Shown piece by piece: positions 45,149-57,300 of a stretch of DNA of 64,000 nucleotides (its first letter is position 1; the number at the start of each line of letters is the position of its first letter). A model generated the notes under the pieces. The model made no database searches, was not told the origin of the DNA, and saw only the letters and a list, made by a program, of their open reading frames with translations. A program made the position numbers and the translations under genes. This stretch comes from Corynebacterium sp. 74A (lineage in GTDB: Bacteria; Actinomycetota; Actinomycetes; Mycobacteriales; Mycobacteriaceae). The stretch is taken from contig NZ_PQMG01000006.1 in assembly GCF_008930665.1 (NCBI RefSeq), positions 108,082 through 172,081 of the forward strand, in the 5' to 3' direction.

Positions 45149-45793
45149 CTACGGAAGCTCAGGCGGATTCGGCATCTCTCCTTCATAAGACACGTGGTCG
45201 CCATTCCAGTAGTAGACAACCTCCTTGGTGAAGGCGTACATGTTAGCTAGTGGTTCTCCTGAAGCTTGAAAGGCTTTGCTGTCCACAAAAGACACGCGAA
45301 CGCCGTTGGGATCCGCTGTGGCGCCCGCGATTGCTAAGAGATTGTCACCTGCGAATTCCTGGAACGAACCCTTGTGGAAAAGTGCAACCTGTAGGTAAGC
45401 GCGCACATCATTATTGTCAATAAGGATGTACGACACATCACTATCTGGGTCGTACTCCGAGCTATCAGAGACAACCCAACTGCCACTGCCGAACGTTGTT
45501 TCTGCCGCGGCTAATGCGATTTCTTCTGCCTCCGACGTTGAGGCTCCGGCCGGGCTCTCAGAGCTACTAGGCTGCGGCGCGCTGCTTTCGGTTGACTCAT
45601 CTGGGGCGATGGTCGTTGTTGAGGTTTCGGTGATGGTGGTGGTCGTAGCCTCACTTGTCGATGGGGCTGCTGTGGTGTCATTGTCGTTGCATGCTGTCAG
45701 TCCAGCGATGCACAGCCCCGCGGCGAGGGCTAGTGCCGATGCCTTCGTGGCTGTCGAGTAGGTGGTGCGGGTACTCAATGAATTCACCTTCAC
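45149..45793 (-). CDS. Lipoprotein of unknown function
   Basis: About 214 residues from GTG 45793. A signal peptide ends in lipobox GLTAC (Cys35). A long Thr/Ser/Glu-rich linker (about 38-90) follows, then a compact C-terminal domain (GSGSWVVSDSSEYDPDSDVS, VRAYLQVALFHKGSFQEF) without a recognised family. The start is uncertain: a second GTG two codons on and a longer ATG form also exist, but the signal peptide fits only the short forms. It stands alone. Confidence 0.7.
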   Translation of the reverse strand: MKVNSLSTRTTYSTATKASALALAAGLCIAGLTACNDNDTTAAPSTSEATTTTITETSTTTIAPDESTESSAPQPSSSESPAGASTSEAEEIALAAAETTFGSGSWVVSDSSEYDPDSDVSYILIDNNDVRAYLQVALFHKGSFQEFAGDNLLAIAGATADPNGVRVSFVDSKAFQASGEPLANMYAFTKEVVYYWNGDHVSYEGEMPNPPELP

Positions 45794-46267
45794 TAGATAG
45801 GCGTGAAAAAGAAGCGAGCTCTCCACCACGTCGTTGAAGTGGATGGTCTGATGCGCCGTCCGGTGGTGCCGATGGCGCGCTCGTGCACACACCGCTCGGC
45901 CTCTCGGTGGGGCGTCATAGATCTCCAATTTTACTTACTCAACGTCCAGTAAAGGCGGTTTTCCGCCGCCAATATGTGGGCTAGTGGCTCGCTTGTGGAG
46001 CAGGGGGTTACTGAGGGGCTCTGGTTGGCCGAGGACGCCACAGTGTCCACTCGCCGCGGTGACGGTGATAGCACGGGAGCTACGTCGGAAAGAAGCTGCC
46101 GAGCCTGCAGGTTCCGTCGTCGAGCTACAAACGTGCGGCGAACATCGACAATTTCCCTGGCATGTAGGCCTGGTGGTGCGAGGTTTTTAGCGCCCATCGC
46201 AGCAGCTCCCCGGCCGGCGGAGCTAGCGCTTCGCGGCGGGGGCGCTGAATCGGAGGCGACGAGGGGG
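45794..46267. other. Intergenic region
   Basis: About 470 bases between the lipoprotein start and the ABC ATPase stop. Short open frames on both strands are Arg-rich and have no domain or ribosome site. Nothing else was recognised. Confidence 0.5.
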
Positions 46268-47392
<1,125 letters not shown>

Positions 47393-47933
47393 GATCTGGC
47401 ACACCTTTCTTCACCGGCAGGTACGTGCCGGACGATCCGTTGTGAAGGGGGTATGAGCAGGCCGCGAAGCAGCCGGCTATTTCTGCCGAGCGATTCGTGC
47501 CATACAAAGCACTCCTCGTCGATTGTGGCACAGTCCAACAATGATGAGACGCTAAAACAACAAAGGAGCTCTGTGTGGCGGGGTTTTCCTAGTGATCGTT
47601 ATTCCAGAGGGGAAGAAACAGATCGCCATACATGTCGTTCTTAAGGGCGCGGCATTCCCTTCAGCGGTGACTCGGACTTGGAGCAGTAGATCGCCGAGAC
47701 CGTCGATGAGGATAGTGCCCAGATGAAGTAAGTGGGAGCTACGATGATGAGTTTTGGGGTCTTTGTGTGGGCGGCTTGCTCATGCTTGCGGGGGCTGCAG
47801 ACCGTATGTGCGTGGCGGCGTGGAATAACGTCCTGCTGCCGATGATCATTCTCTTCCTCGGCCTGCAGCGCTTCTAGTAGTCCAGCCTCTCCGCTGGAGC
47901 CGCCAAGGGTTAAGGCCCTCGCTGCTGGCCACG

Positions 47934-47963
47934 CTATCCCCTCACCGATAGGGGAGGGGATAG
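47934..47963 (-). terminator. Hairpin downstream of the three-gene operon
   Basis: CTATCCCCT (47934-47942) pairs perfectly with AGGGGATAG (47955-47963). It lies 58 bases past the helicase stop, so it could end the operon transcript, but no T-run follows. Confidence 0.4.
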
Positions 47964-47989
47964 CTATGGGGTGGCCACATCCTGTGCAC

Positions 47990-48006
47990 GCTTATCGACG
48001 CCCACC
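47990..48006 (+). repeat. Copy of dispersed motif GCTTATCGACGCCCACC
   Basis: Exact 12-mer core 14 bases beyond the helicase stop codon. Confidence 0.8.
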
Positions 48007-48020
48007 TTCGGCGCGTGCGC

Positions 48021-51000
48021 CTACTCGCGCAGGCGCTGGACTACCTCCGGCAGGTTCTCCGCATCGCTGAGTTCAGCGATGGTGATACTCAGCCACGGTG
48101 CGGCGAGCTCATTGTCGTCGAAGAGCAGCGCCAGCTTCTGCTCTGTGTCTTCGAGCTCCCACACCGCAATGGTGGAGACGCCGTCGATCTCCTCGCCGAT
48201 ATTTTCGGGCGCGGCCACCCCGGCGCGTGCGAGAACACGCAGCGCGGCCACCGCCTCCTCATCGTCATCCCACTCCTCGAGCACCTCGGCCCACGCGTCG
48301 CTGATCTCGGAAGTGTGAGACGCAGCCGCGGTATCCGCCGCAGCCGGGCTCGCAGCAGCTGCTGCGGGCACTGCCGCCTCCACCGCCGAGAACTCGCTGT
48401 TATCGCACACATCAATAAGCACGCTGTTATTGCTGAGGAAGCCCAAGTTCGAGATGCGCAAGAAGCGGTTCCAGCTGTCTTTGTCCGAGCCCTCTTGGTC
48501 TGGAATGAAGCTGATGCGCACGCCCTTGTCCACGCGGCGCAGATCCACCGCCGGCCCCAGCAGCTGGGGGCCCTGTTCTTGGGCGGCCCAGGAGATGTGG
48601 AAGGCCGCAGCCTCGCCGAGCTTATCCCAGCGATGGGTGGGGTGATGCAGGATTTCCAGCAGCTGTGTCATGGGATCGCGCAGCAGCAGCTCGTGGAAGG
48701 AATCCTGGAGCCGCAGCTTCTCATTGAGCACCCCACGCAGCTGCCCCACATACCAGCGGGGCGTCTGGGTGGCACCGGTGGTGGCCGTGGCGCGCCGGGC
48801 CTCGAGATCCTTGTAGGTAATGGACCACGGGTACATGCCGCGGCGGGCCAGCTGTGATCGCTTGGCGATGTCCCCAGCCACCCGGTTGTGCAGCTGGCTG
48901 GCGTGATACTGATAGCCGTCGAGATAGGCGGCCACGGTGCTCACGGTGGCGTTATCGGTTTCAAAGTAGAAGTCGGGTTTGGTTTCTACCAGATCCTTCT
49001 GCTCGTGCATGGTCCACTGGTGGGGCGAGTTCGGGAAGCTGATGGTCCAGCGGGCACGGTTGCCCACTGTTTGCTCCTGCACGCGCGCGCCCTTGGCCTT
49101 GAGATCGGCGCGCAGCTGCTCGAGGAACATCACCTCGAGTGCTGAGCGGCTATCCGGCTCCGGGGCCTCCTCGGTGATGTGGCCCTCCCAGAGGTTCTCC
49201 TCGCGCAGCGGATCGACGCTGTCATCCGGGTGGAGATCATCCACCAGGATTTTGGTGATCGCCGCCAGCGCTGATTCCCGCGAGGTCTTATCCACATCAC
49301 TGCCGGCGCTAAAGGGCAGTAGGCACTCGGGGCAGGCTTGGCGCTGATCGTTCTGGCAGGGGCAGTGCTCCAGCTTTTCATAGGCTTTTAGCAATAGGCG
49401 GCGAATATCGGCCGAGGAGGTGAATTGCGAGAGATAGCCGGTGCCGCCCGGGATCGTGTCATGGAGCAGCAGCATGGGGCTCACCTTGCCGTGGGTGCTG
49501 GCATGGACCGGCGCCACATCGAGGTGATCGGGGTTGCCGCCGAGGGCCAGTTTGAAGCCCATGCGGATCGTGGCGATGAGGCTCGGGGTGGCGTTCTCAT
49601 CGGCGGCGGCAATGCTGGGCGGCAGGTGCATGAGCACGCCTTGGGTAGTGAGGGTGCGTCCCAGGGCGAAGGCGATGGTGTCCTCCTCGGCGGCATTGCG
49701 CAGGGAGCACCAGGGCTTGTGGTCGCGCCAGTGATTCGATCCCGCCTCGGAATCCTTGTGGCCGCACTCGCGGCACACGCGAAACATGGGAGTTTCTACT
49801 TCGGCGCCGCACAGGGATTGGCGCATTCCGCCTTGGGCGCGGCCCAGGTTCAGCCAGCGCATGTTCACCGAGGGCAGGTAGCGGATACCGAAACCGGTTT
49901 CGCGCAAGAACCATCCCTCTCCATAGCCGCCCTCGGGCACCACCATGGACAGGGCGCGTTCGAAGCGCACCGAGGTGCGATCGTCTTTGGCATCGGTAAT
50001 CGCAGAGCGCGAATAATCCACGCTGGCGTAGACGCGCGTCATTTCCACCACGTTGATCACCTGCGCGGCGTCGGCAAAGCGAGCGTCGCCGCAGTGTGGG
50101 CAGGGAAGCGTATCAGAGTCGGGGGTTTCTACCCGCGAGTAGGAGCAGCTGGGGCAGAGCCGCCACTGTTGCACAGCGGCGTTATCCGGCCCGAGCTCCA
50201 CCGAGTCCACCGTGGCGGCAATGCCTTGGGCATAGAAGGTCGCGTCCGGGGCGAGCTCGAAGAGCGCGGAGGAGATACCGCGCGAATAGTCGCGGGCATG
50301 CGTTTCGATCTCCCCGGTATCGGCGTCAGTGCGCGAGATCGAAAGGTGAAACTCCACGGTCTCATCCAAGAGAGTGAAGTTCGGCAAAAGGCCCGCGCGC
50401 TCCATCACGGCGATCCAGTATTCCTCCTCGAACTCGGAGGTCAGCTGGCTGTTGATGAAATTCGCCGCCGCCCGGGTTTGGCGCAGCTGCAACTCGGTTT
50501 CCTCATCGGCACTATTGCTCTCGGCGACGCGGTTGAGTTCATCGAGCGTGGCATGCACCGCCTTTTTGCGCTCCATGAGCATTGCGCGGTGGGATTGCCA
50601 GGTGCTGCGGCTCTCGCGCAGCACGGCCACCGCCTGGGTGCTGGCCCACTCCCGCAGCTCCTCCTTCACGGCCTGGGGCGCAAACTCGCCCAGGCTGTCC
50701 AGGAAGGCATCGAGCTCAGCGTCGATCCCCCCCTCGATGCGATCGATGAGTGCGGCCACCACCGTGCCCTCGAAGTCCTGCAGGCCATAGCCGAAGACGG
50801 ACTTCGCGCGCGTCGCCGACACATTCACCTCGGCGAAGTCCATGGTGTCGATCACATAGGCCAAGAACTGCCGGTGCAGAATCTCTCGCGCAGACAAAAA
50901 GGCCGCCGGCGGCTGCACCACACCATTGATGGTGCTCAGCGGCCGTTCCAGCCTAGCCAGCGCCTTCCCGCGCCCGCGGGTCACAGCGATCACCAGCGAG

Positions 51001-54000
51001 TTGCCGCTCAAACGCCCAGCACGGCCCACACGCTGCACATAGGAGGCCACAGAATCCGGCAGGGAGGCCAGCATCACCGTGGACAGATTCCCGATATCGA
51101 TACCCATCTCGAGGGTAGGGGTAGCCACCAGCACATTCGGCGCATCCGGTTGTTGCTTATCGACGGCCGCCTTGAACTGTTCCTCGATCTCTAAGCGATC
51201 CGCGGTCGCCAGCAAGCTCGTGTGCTCGCGGCTGATAACCGTGCGGGAGTCCCGGGAGCTATACAGGCTGCGGTAGTAGTTGTGCGGATTAGCCACTACC
51301 TCGAATCGGCCCTCACAGCCGAGCGAGTGGCAGGGGGTGTGGGCCAATAGTTCGCGGCCGTGGGCGTCCACGCCGAAACGGCGGTGGCACACCGAGCATT
51401 CGAGGATGCCTGGATCGGGCTCGTGCACCACGCGAATGCGCGAGGGCTCGAGATAGTACATGGTGGCACCGGTGTTGGACTCCAGGCTGCCCACGATGCC
51501 CTCTGCGGCCAAGAGGCGAAAGAGCGCGGTGACCGCCCACGCGGCATGGCGGGTATCAATCCCTAAGTGGGTGGCGCTCCAGCGGGCACACCAGCCGCGC
51601 TCCTCGGAGAGCGGCAGCACTGAGTTCTTCGATTTTGCGCCAGCGAGTTTTCCGCCCGCACGGGGAAAGTGCGGGGCACCGCCTTGGGGGAAGCGGGGCA
51701 CGCCTTGGGCGGCGGCTTCGCGGCGATAGAGCATGTACTCGTTGCCGTCGTCTTTAATGAAGGCGCGCAGCAGCTCGGTATAGATACCGCCGCTAAGGCG
51801 GGTGTATTCCAGCAGGCCGCGGGCCCAGGCCAGCTCGCTGCCGGCACCATCGAGTGCATCGCCGGTGGCGGGGTCATGGGAGATAAACGCCGCCATTTGC
51901 GTCTCGCCGAAGGCGCTGCGCAGAGCCTCTTTAGCGATGGGCTCCAGCACCGCATCGTCTACGTCCACGCCCACGGAGACGGTTCCGGTGGAGACCAAAG
52001 AGCGGGGCAGATCGGCGCGATCACCAAACTCGAGAGCCACATCCAGCTCCAGCACCTTGGTCAGGCGCTTGGTGGCCTCGCCGCGCTGCCCCGAGGAATA
52101 GCTGGGATCCCAGAAGGGCGCAAAGCGTTTATTCTCCGCCACCCAAGGCGGCAGGAGCTCAAAGCGGGAGCGCGCCGGGATCTCATCTGCATCGGCGGAG
52201 GCAATGAGCTGCTTAGGCAAAGTGTCCAGGGTGGTCGCTTCGTCGATGGCCGCATTGGTGCGGCCACGGAAGGCGAAGGTGCGGGCGCGGGATTGCATGA
52301 ACCCGGCGCGGTGCGCAGCATCCTGCACGGAGTCGGTGAACACCAGGGATTTCTTCTCTGCGGCGTCCACATCGTCCATGCCGAAGAGATTGGACACGGC
52401 CACGGAGAGCAGCGTGGCCACGGAGGAGCCGAGGAAGCGGATGGAGTCGCGCTCCCCGCAGGAAGGGCAGACGTTCTGGCGGGCAAGCTCGTCTACGTCC
52501 TCGCCGCCATAGGTGAGAACCCGCACCACGCCACCGAAGTCCAGGTGTTCCTCATCGGGCTCGCTCACGCTCAGCTGCGCATTGGGCAGATCCAGCCAGG
52601 CCAGCATGGAGTGGTCCTCGGCCAGGCGATCGTGTCCCAAGCGCAGCTCACTGGAGGCGTCGATGAGCGGCCGCATCATGGTGCGTTTGCGCACGCTGTG
52701 GCCGCGGATGGTTTTAGGGTTGGTTTCGATGCGCTCATCGCCGGGCTGGACGCTGACCATCCACCCCGAGCGCCCGCAGTTACGGCAGTAGCAGGCCGGC
52801 AACCAATTGCCCTCGGTGGTGCCGTTATCGGACCAGCGAAACATTGCTGCCCCAGCGGCGTTCAGCTCCACGGCGCGGTCGATGCGCGATACCTCCCGCA
52901 CCCACAGGTGGGTCTCTACCCCAGGGAATTTCTTGCCGTGCCAGCCATGCTGCGCCCCGAACTCGGCGCGCAGGTGCGCGATCAAGGTGAGGGTGTGGGC
53001 AATAAAGGTGGCTGCGTCCGCGCCGAGCTGACGTAGCGTTTCGGCATGGAAGAGCTGGGCATCCAGCGGAGTCTCGTCCTTTTCGAAGGATTCCGTTATC
53101 GCCACCGGCCGGCTCGTTGCCTGCAGCAGCTGAAGAACCCACTCATTGCGCGAGGCCGCCGCAATCGTGTGCTCCACGGACGTCTCCGCGCCCACGCCAA
53201 GTAGCTCTTCGCCGAGCACTCGGCGCACGATGCGATCGTGCTCCACATGCTCCTCGGTCGCGGTGGCCTTTTCGATCGCGCGATTCATCTCCTGCATCGC
53301 CGCGGCCGTCGGCGCGGGCGTGGGCTCGGCCTCGATCCCAGTGAACTCGGCAATGCTGCGCTGCCATTGTTCGATGGTGAGCACGGTTTCGCGCACCACG
53401 GAGCTCGGTGGCAGCTGTTCGCCGAAGATAGTGTGCGCGAACTCGAGCATCTCTGTGGGCTCGGAATTCTTATCGCCCAGTGTTGCGGAGGTAGCCACCG
53501 GCGTGATCCGCCCCAGAGGGCGGGCCTTGTCCTCCTCGCTTAACTCGCCCTCGGGCTGGAGGGCCTTGATCTTCAACCCCATGCGCCGCAGCAGCAGCGC
53601 CACATCGGTGCCTTGGGCGCCGTCGTAGGTGTGGAACTCATCGAGCACCACATACTGCAGGCTTGTGGCCGATTCCTTCCATAGCTGCTGGTCTTCATCG
53701 CGCAGCAAGAGCTGATCCAGCATCTTGTAGTTGGTCAGCAGGATCTCCGGCGGGGCCAGCCGCATCGTCTCCCGATCGGTGATCAGCCCCGCCTCGCTCA
53801 CGGTCCGACGGTGCGAGTCAGCCGTTTCACCGGTATAGATACCGGCACGAATCCCGCCCAACCGCGGATCGGTGGTGATCAGCTCCGCCAGACGCGCCGC
53901 TTGGTCATTAGCCAGCGCATTCATCGGATAAAGGATGAGCGCCTTAATTCCCCGCCGCCCCGTGGTGCGCAGGCAGTGATCCAGAATTGGATAGAGAAAG

Positions 54001-54347
54001 GACTCTGTTTTACCCGAGCCCGTTCCCGTGACTACCAGAGTGGGCTCTGGGCGCCGCTCCTCGCCATCTCGTGACGATGCCAACCTGCGGAACGCCTCCG
54101 CCTGGTGCCGGTAGGGAAGAAAATGCTCCGGCAGCCAGCCCAGAAGATTCGACCAGTCCGACGCCGGGGCATAGGGCAAACGGGTGCGCACATAGGGCCC
54201 ATGGAACATGCCCTCCTCGGAGTTGGTGAGAAACTCCTTCAGCCCCGCCGCCGTTGCCTGCTCCGCCAGGGAGAAGCTGGTGGCTAGGTACTCACTCAAG
54301 CCACCAATAATGTGGTTCGAGGCATGCGTGGGGATGATACTGGACAT
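48021..54347 (-). CDS. Giant YprA/MrfA-type helicase with DUF1998 and nuclease-like C-terminus
   Basis: A 2108-residue SF2 helicase. N-terminal core: Walker A VVTGTGSGKTES (Lys113), LILYPMNALANDQA, LTNYKMLDQLL, DEFH (236-239) and PVATSATLGD. The second RecA domain lies near 1060-1105 with VATPTLEMGIDIGN and YVQRVGRAGRLSG. The 800-residue gap between them holds zinc-ribbon-like Cys pairs (about 519, 629 and 986-1010). More pairs follow at about 1399 and 1526. A DUF1998-type zinc site, HCPCQNDQRQACPECLLPF (about 1660-1680), comes next. Residues about 1735-1850 resemble a Vsr/DUF559 nuclease: Glu1738, KPDFYF (Asp1792), AAYLDGYQYH (Asp1810), and D-x-x-KR (Asp1826, Lys1829). An Ala-rich linker and acidic tail end the protein. 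It starts 6 bases after the methyltransferase stop. In DISARM terms it would combine DrmA and DrmB. Confidence 0.85.
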   Translation of the reverse strand: MSSIIPTHASNHIIGGLSEYLATSFSLAEQATAAGLKEFLTNSEEGMFHGPYVRTRLPYAPASDWSNLLGWLPEHFLPYRHQAEAFRRLASSRDGEERRPEPTLVVTGTGSGKTESFLYPILDHCLRTTGRRGIKALILYPMNALANDQAARLAELITTDPRLGGIRAGIYTGETADSHRRTVSEAGLITDRETMRLAPPEILLTNYKMLDQLLLRDEDQQLWKESATSLQYVVLDEFHTYDGAQGTDVALLLRRMGLKIKALQPEGELSEEDKARPLGRITPVATSATLGDKNSEPTEMLEFAHTIFGEQLPPSSVVRETVLTIEQWQRSIAEFTGIEAEPTPAPTAAAMQEMNRAIEKATATEEHVEHDRIVRRVLGEELLGVGAETSVEHTIAAASRNEWVLQLLQATSRPVAITESFEKDETPLDAQLFHAETLRQLGADAATFIAHTLTLIAHLRAEFGAQHGWHGKKFPGVETHLWVREVSRIDRAVELNAAGAAMFRWSDNGTTEGNWLPACYCRNCGRSGWMVSVQPGDERIETNPKTIRGHSVRKRTMMRPLIDASSELRLGHDRLAEDHSMLAWLDLPNAQLSVSEPDEEHLDFGGVVRVLTYGGEDVDELARQNVCPSCGERDSIRFLGSSVATLLSVAVSNLFGMDDVDAAEKKSLVFTDSVQDAAHRAGFMQSRARTFAFRGRTNAAIDEATTLDTLPKQLIASADADEIPARSRFELLPPWVAENKRFAPFWDPSYSSGQRGEATKRLTKVLELDVALEFGDRADLPRSLVSTGTVSVGVDVDDAVLEPIAKEALRSAFGETQMAAFISHDPATGDALDGAGSELAWARGLLEYTRLSGGIYTELLRAFIKDDGNEYMLYRREAAAQGVPRFPQGGAPHFPRAGGKLAGAKSKNSVLPLSEERGWCARWSATHLGIDTRHAAWAVTALFRLLAAEGIVGSLESNTGATMYYLEPSRIRVVHEPDPGILECSVCHRRFGVDAHGRELLAHTPCHSLGCEGRFEVVANPHNYYRSLYSSRDSRTVISREHTSLLATADRLEIEEQFKAAVDKQQPDAPNVLVATPTLEMGIDIGNLSTVMLASLPDSVASYVQRVGRAGRLSGNSLVIAVTRGRGKALARLERPLSTINGVVQPPAAFLSAREILHRQFLAYVIDTMDFAEVNVSATRAKSVFGYGLQDFEGTVVAALIDRIEGGIDAELDAFLDSLGEFAPQAVKEELREWASTQAVAVLRESRSTWQSHRAMLMERKKAVHATLDELNRVAESNSADEETELQLRQTRAAANFINSQLTSEFEEEYWIAVMERAGLLPNFTLLDETVEFHLSISRTDADTGEIETHARDYSRGISSALFELAPDATFYAQGIAATVDSVELGPDNAAVQQWRLCPSCSYSRVETPDSDTLPCPHCGDARFADAAQVINVVEMTRVYASVDYSRSAITDAKDDRTSVRFERALSMVVPEGGYGEGWFLRETGFGIRYLPSVNMRWLNLGRAQGGMRQSLCGAEVETPMFRVCRECGHKDSEAGSNHWRDHKPWCSLRNAAEEDTIAFALGRTLTTQGVLMHLPPSIAAADENATPSLIATIRMGFKLALGGNPDHLDVAPVHASTHGKVSPMLLLHDTIPGGTGYLSQFTSSADIRRLLLKAYEKLEHCPCQNDQRQACPECLLPFSAGSDVDKTSRESALAAITKILVDDLHPDDSVDPLREENLWEGHITEEAPEPDSRSALEVMFLEQLRADLKAKGARVQEQTVGNRARWTISFPNSPHQWTMHEQKDLVETKPDFYFETDNATVSTVAAYLDGYQYHASQLHNRVAGDIAKRSQLARRGMYPWSITYKDLEARRATATTGATQTPRWYVGQLRGVLNEKLRLQDSFHELLLRDPMTQLLEILHHPTHRWDKLGEAAAFHISWAAQEQGPQLLGPAVDLRRVDKGVRISFIPDQEGSDKDSWNRFLRISNLGFLSNNSVLIDVCDNSEFSAVEAAVPAAAAASPAAADTAAASHTSEISDAWAEVLEEWDDDEEAVAALRVLARAGVAAPENIGEEIDGVSTIAVWELEDTEQKLALLFDDNELAAPWLSITIAELSDAENLPEVVQRLRE

Positions 54348-54353
54348 GGTGGG

Positions 54354-57300
54354 TTATAGCTCCTTGGAAAAAGCCTCATAGGCGGCCCGCAGATCGGCTT
54401 CACGATCCAGCGGGGCAAAGGGGTAGTCGAAGGTATAGGACACCTCAGACTGCGGGTGCGTCCAGGTGCGCTCCGCCGCGGACAGCTCCGCGCCGGGCTT
54501 CAGCTTCTCCTGAAGCTTCACAATCTCCTTCGGCACCTTACGGCCATGCGCATCATAAAGATCCTCCCGATCGTAGCGACGCATCACGGGGAATTGGGTG
54601 CGATAGATCATGCACAGCTCATCAGCGCTGATACCCAAGGACAAGGCCACAATGGCATCAATCTCATTCTGCGCATGCCAGCGCTCCTTCGCGTTCCGCA
54701 GCGGAGTCTCCGGCGTCCACTCCTCACCCGTGATCTGCTCCCACAAGGGCGCATACGCGGGGGTGAGGCAGTTCAACTCCAGATAGCGGCGGGCCGCGAT
54801 GGGCCACAGCGCATTCTCGGTGCCGAGGGGGAGCACTTCGAAAACAGTCGCCATAATATGCCCCGTCCCGGTTGATCGCAGATAGAAATCTACAAGGAAC
54901 GAGCTGGCAGTGAACGCTGCGGCAAGCGTTCTCACATCCCTCATCGGCCCAGCAGAAGTAATGGTGTACAAGTGCGTGGACTCTGGGGGCAGTAGAGCAG
55001 GGTAGAGCGTCCGAAAACCGGTAGTAGCAGCCATGTTTCGCCATCCGACGCGGGAAAACGATGACGCATACTCCTTTTCCCCGTCTACGGTCCACGTGCC
55101 AAACAAGCCATTTATCGCAGCTTGATCCAAGGAGTCATCGAATGCATATGAGGTCGCAGGAATAAAGTCTTCGGCTACGGCCTCAAGATCAATCTCGGAC
55201 CAGTCCTTGTTGCTCTTCATCGTGGGATTGGGCTGCTTGATCATGGGCGTGGATACGCCCAGATGTGGGCCTTGCAAAATCGTATTCGCCCACGAGTCTG
55301 GATGCTGCCACGAGGTGTCGAAGTAGCCTCTCTTCCGATCTGCGGTTTCATGCCAACCAGTCGAGTACTGGAGCCCGAGTGCTCGAATGCGGTCTGCGGT
55401 AGCGAGCTTCTCCAGAACGGCGGCAGCAGCGGTGTTCACGGTATAGACCATGCGGGTTTCCAGCAGCGGTGTGCTGGGATCCTCCAGGATGGACTTCCAC
55501 AGCTCGAGGGTGTTCTTATCCACGGTGGCAATACGATCACGGTGGGGTCGCAGATCCCAGTTATCGTTCTCGTCCCTGAAACCGGGGAGTGCACCACTTC
55601 CATCGTGCTTAAAAGAATCGCTCACGCTCGTGGGGTGGTAGAGAGAGTTCGCAGAAAGGAACCTGGGGTTGTCTACTGGTGCCGCGTACACGTGTACTCC
55701 GTATTTGACTAGGTTGTGAACATCGAAGAGTTTGAGCTCATTGATGAACTGCCAGTGGCGGCGCAGGCGACGATACGCACCTATGCGCAGGGCCGCAGCC
55801 TTCTTTTCCGTGAAGTGTGATTCCGGGTGGATCAGGGAGATCACACCAGTATCGCTGGCATTGGCCCAAGTGCGTTCCATAAAGCCGCGATAGAGGTCTG
55901 GCTGCTGGTCGGCAAGGTGTGGATAGCGGGTGATATCGCCGAGGACCTCCGCCGTCACCACAGTTTCCCCCAAGCCGCGAGAGAGCGTGTCCAGCACGGC
56001 GGGGTCCTCGAGCAGTACCGCGCGCCGTTCCTTCTTTGCAGCCTGCGTGGGCTTATGAGCGAGAGTGAACCATGGGTCGTGCTCAGAGATCAATGCATCG
56101 ACATCAGCGGTAGGCCGCACCCACGGCGGGTTACCCACTTGGAAGTCGAAGCCGCCCTCGGCCATCACGGCGGCGAAGTCGAGATCCCAATGGAAGAAGC
56201 TCTGCTCGGCACTGACGCGCTCCACAATGGCCAGCCACGGGTGCGCCTCCAGCAGCTCCTCGTACTTCAGGGCGCCGGAGGCCTTGAACTCGAGATCCTC
56301 GATAAAGTCCAAGTCCTCCCAGTCCATGGCGAAGCCGAATCCCTCGGCCTGCTTCTTTCCAGACTTCAGGGCGTCATTGGCCCGGCCCAAGGCGTGGTGA
56401 AGCGTGCGCAGCCACTCCTCACGGCTGGGGAGCAGCTCCGTTTCATTCAGCGGCCAGAACCACAGGGCGTTCCAGGCGTTCATGATCAGCCGCAGGCGCT
56501 GATAGGAGCCATTGAGATTAGCGAAGAGCTCCTGCTCAATCTGTGCACGAGTGACCGCGCCGGCGCTGTGCTGTTCCGGCTGGCCCCATAGGTTAATGGT
56601 GCGTCGGGCCTGCTGTTCTGCGATGCGCAGGCGCACCAGGGCAAAGCGCCATAGCACCTCGACTCGCTCGGAGAGCTTCGCGAGCTCGCGGGCGTGTGTC
56701 TTGCTAAAGCCCTTCTGCACCGACTTTCGCCACGTCTTCATGGCTGCGATCTGCTCGGGCGCCATGGCTTTGAGGTCCTTGGATTCGCTGGCGGCACCCC
56801 AGCCAAGGGCGGGAACGAGGAAGTGATGCACCCGCGAGGAGACCTTCGGATCGGGCCTCCGCGTGACAATGGCTTCCGAGACCGTCTGCACGCTGTGGTG
56901 CCGCGGGCGCTCCGAAAGATACTGCTTGGTGGTGAGAGCATCTGTGCTCAGTGTGGAACGCATCGCCCCGATAAGCGAGTTGCCGTGGCGCAGGTGCAGG
57001 CCGAACCATGGGGCCTTCAAATCGGCGGTCATGGTGTTTAGCCACAGCGAGATCTCGGCGAGCTCCACGGCGGTGCGGTTGAGGTCTACGCCATATACTT
57101 GGTGCAGGGCGATGGAGGCCTTCACCTTTTGCAGTTCCTCGGTGAGGGACTCCGCCGGAATCTGCTCATCCAGTTCTTCTTGTTTCAGCGTGATATAGAG
57201 CTCTGCCAGCTGGTTCACGGCCTCCACGGCGAAAGCGCCGGAGCCCATCGCCGGCTCGCAGACACTCAGGTTCAGCACATCATCGGCGCAGCTGATACGG

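Larger units (their letters stand above)
47393..48020. other. Non-coding stretch next to the large three-gene operon
   Basis: About 630 bases with no credible gene. It contains two hairpins near the 3' end of the operon (TCCAGC/GCTGGA at 47881-47898 and a 9-bp stem at 47934-47963) and a copy of the dispersed motif at 47990. No integrase, att-like repeat or tRNA was seen. Confidence 0.5.

Noticed and set aside
47405..48020. Search for integrase, tRNA or att repeats bounding the defence operon
   Set aside because: None was found in either flank; mobility of the operon stays unproven.
49425..51194. A 589-codon plus-strand open frame opposite the giant helicase
   Set aside because: Antisense shadow with His/Gln-rich composition and no initiation signal.
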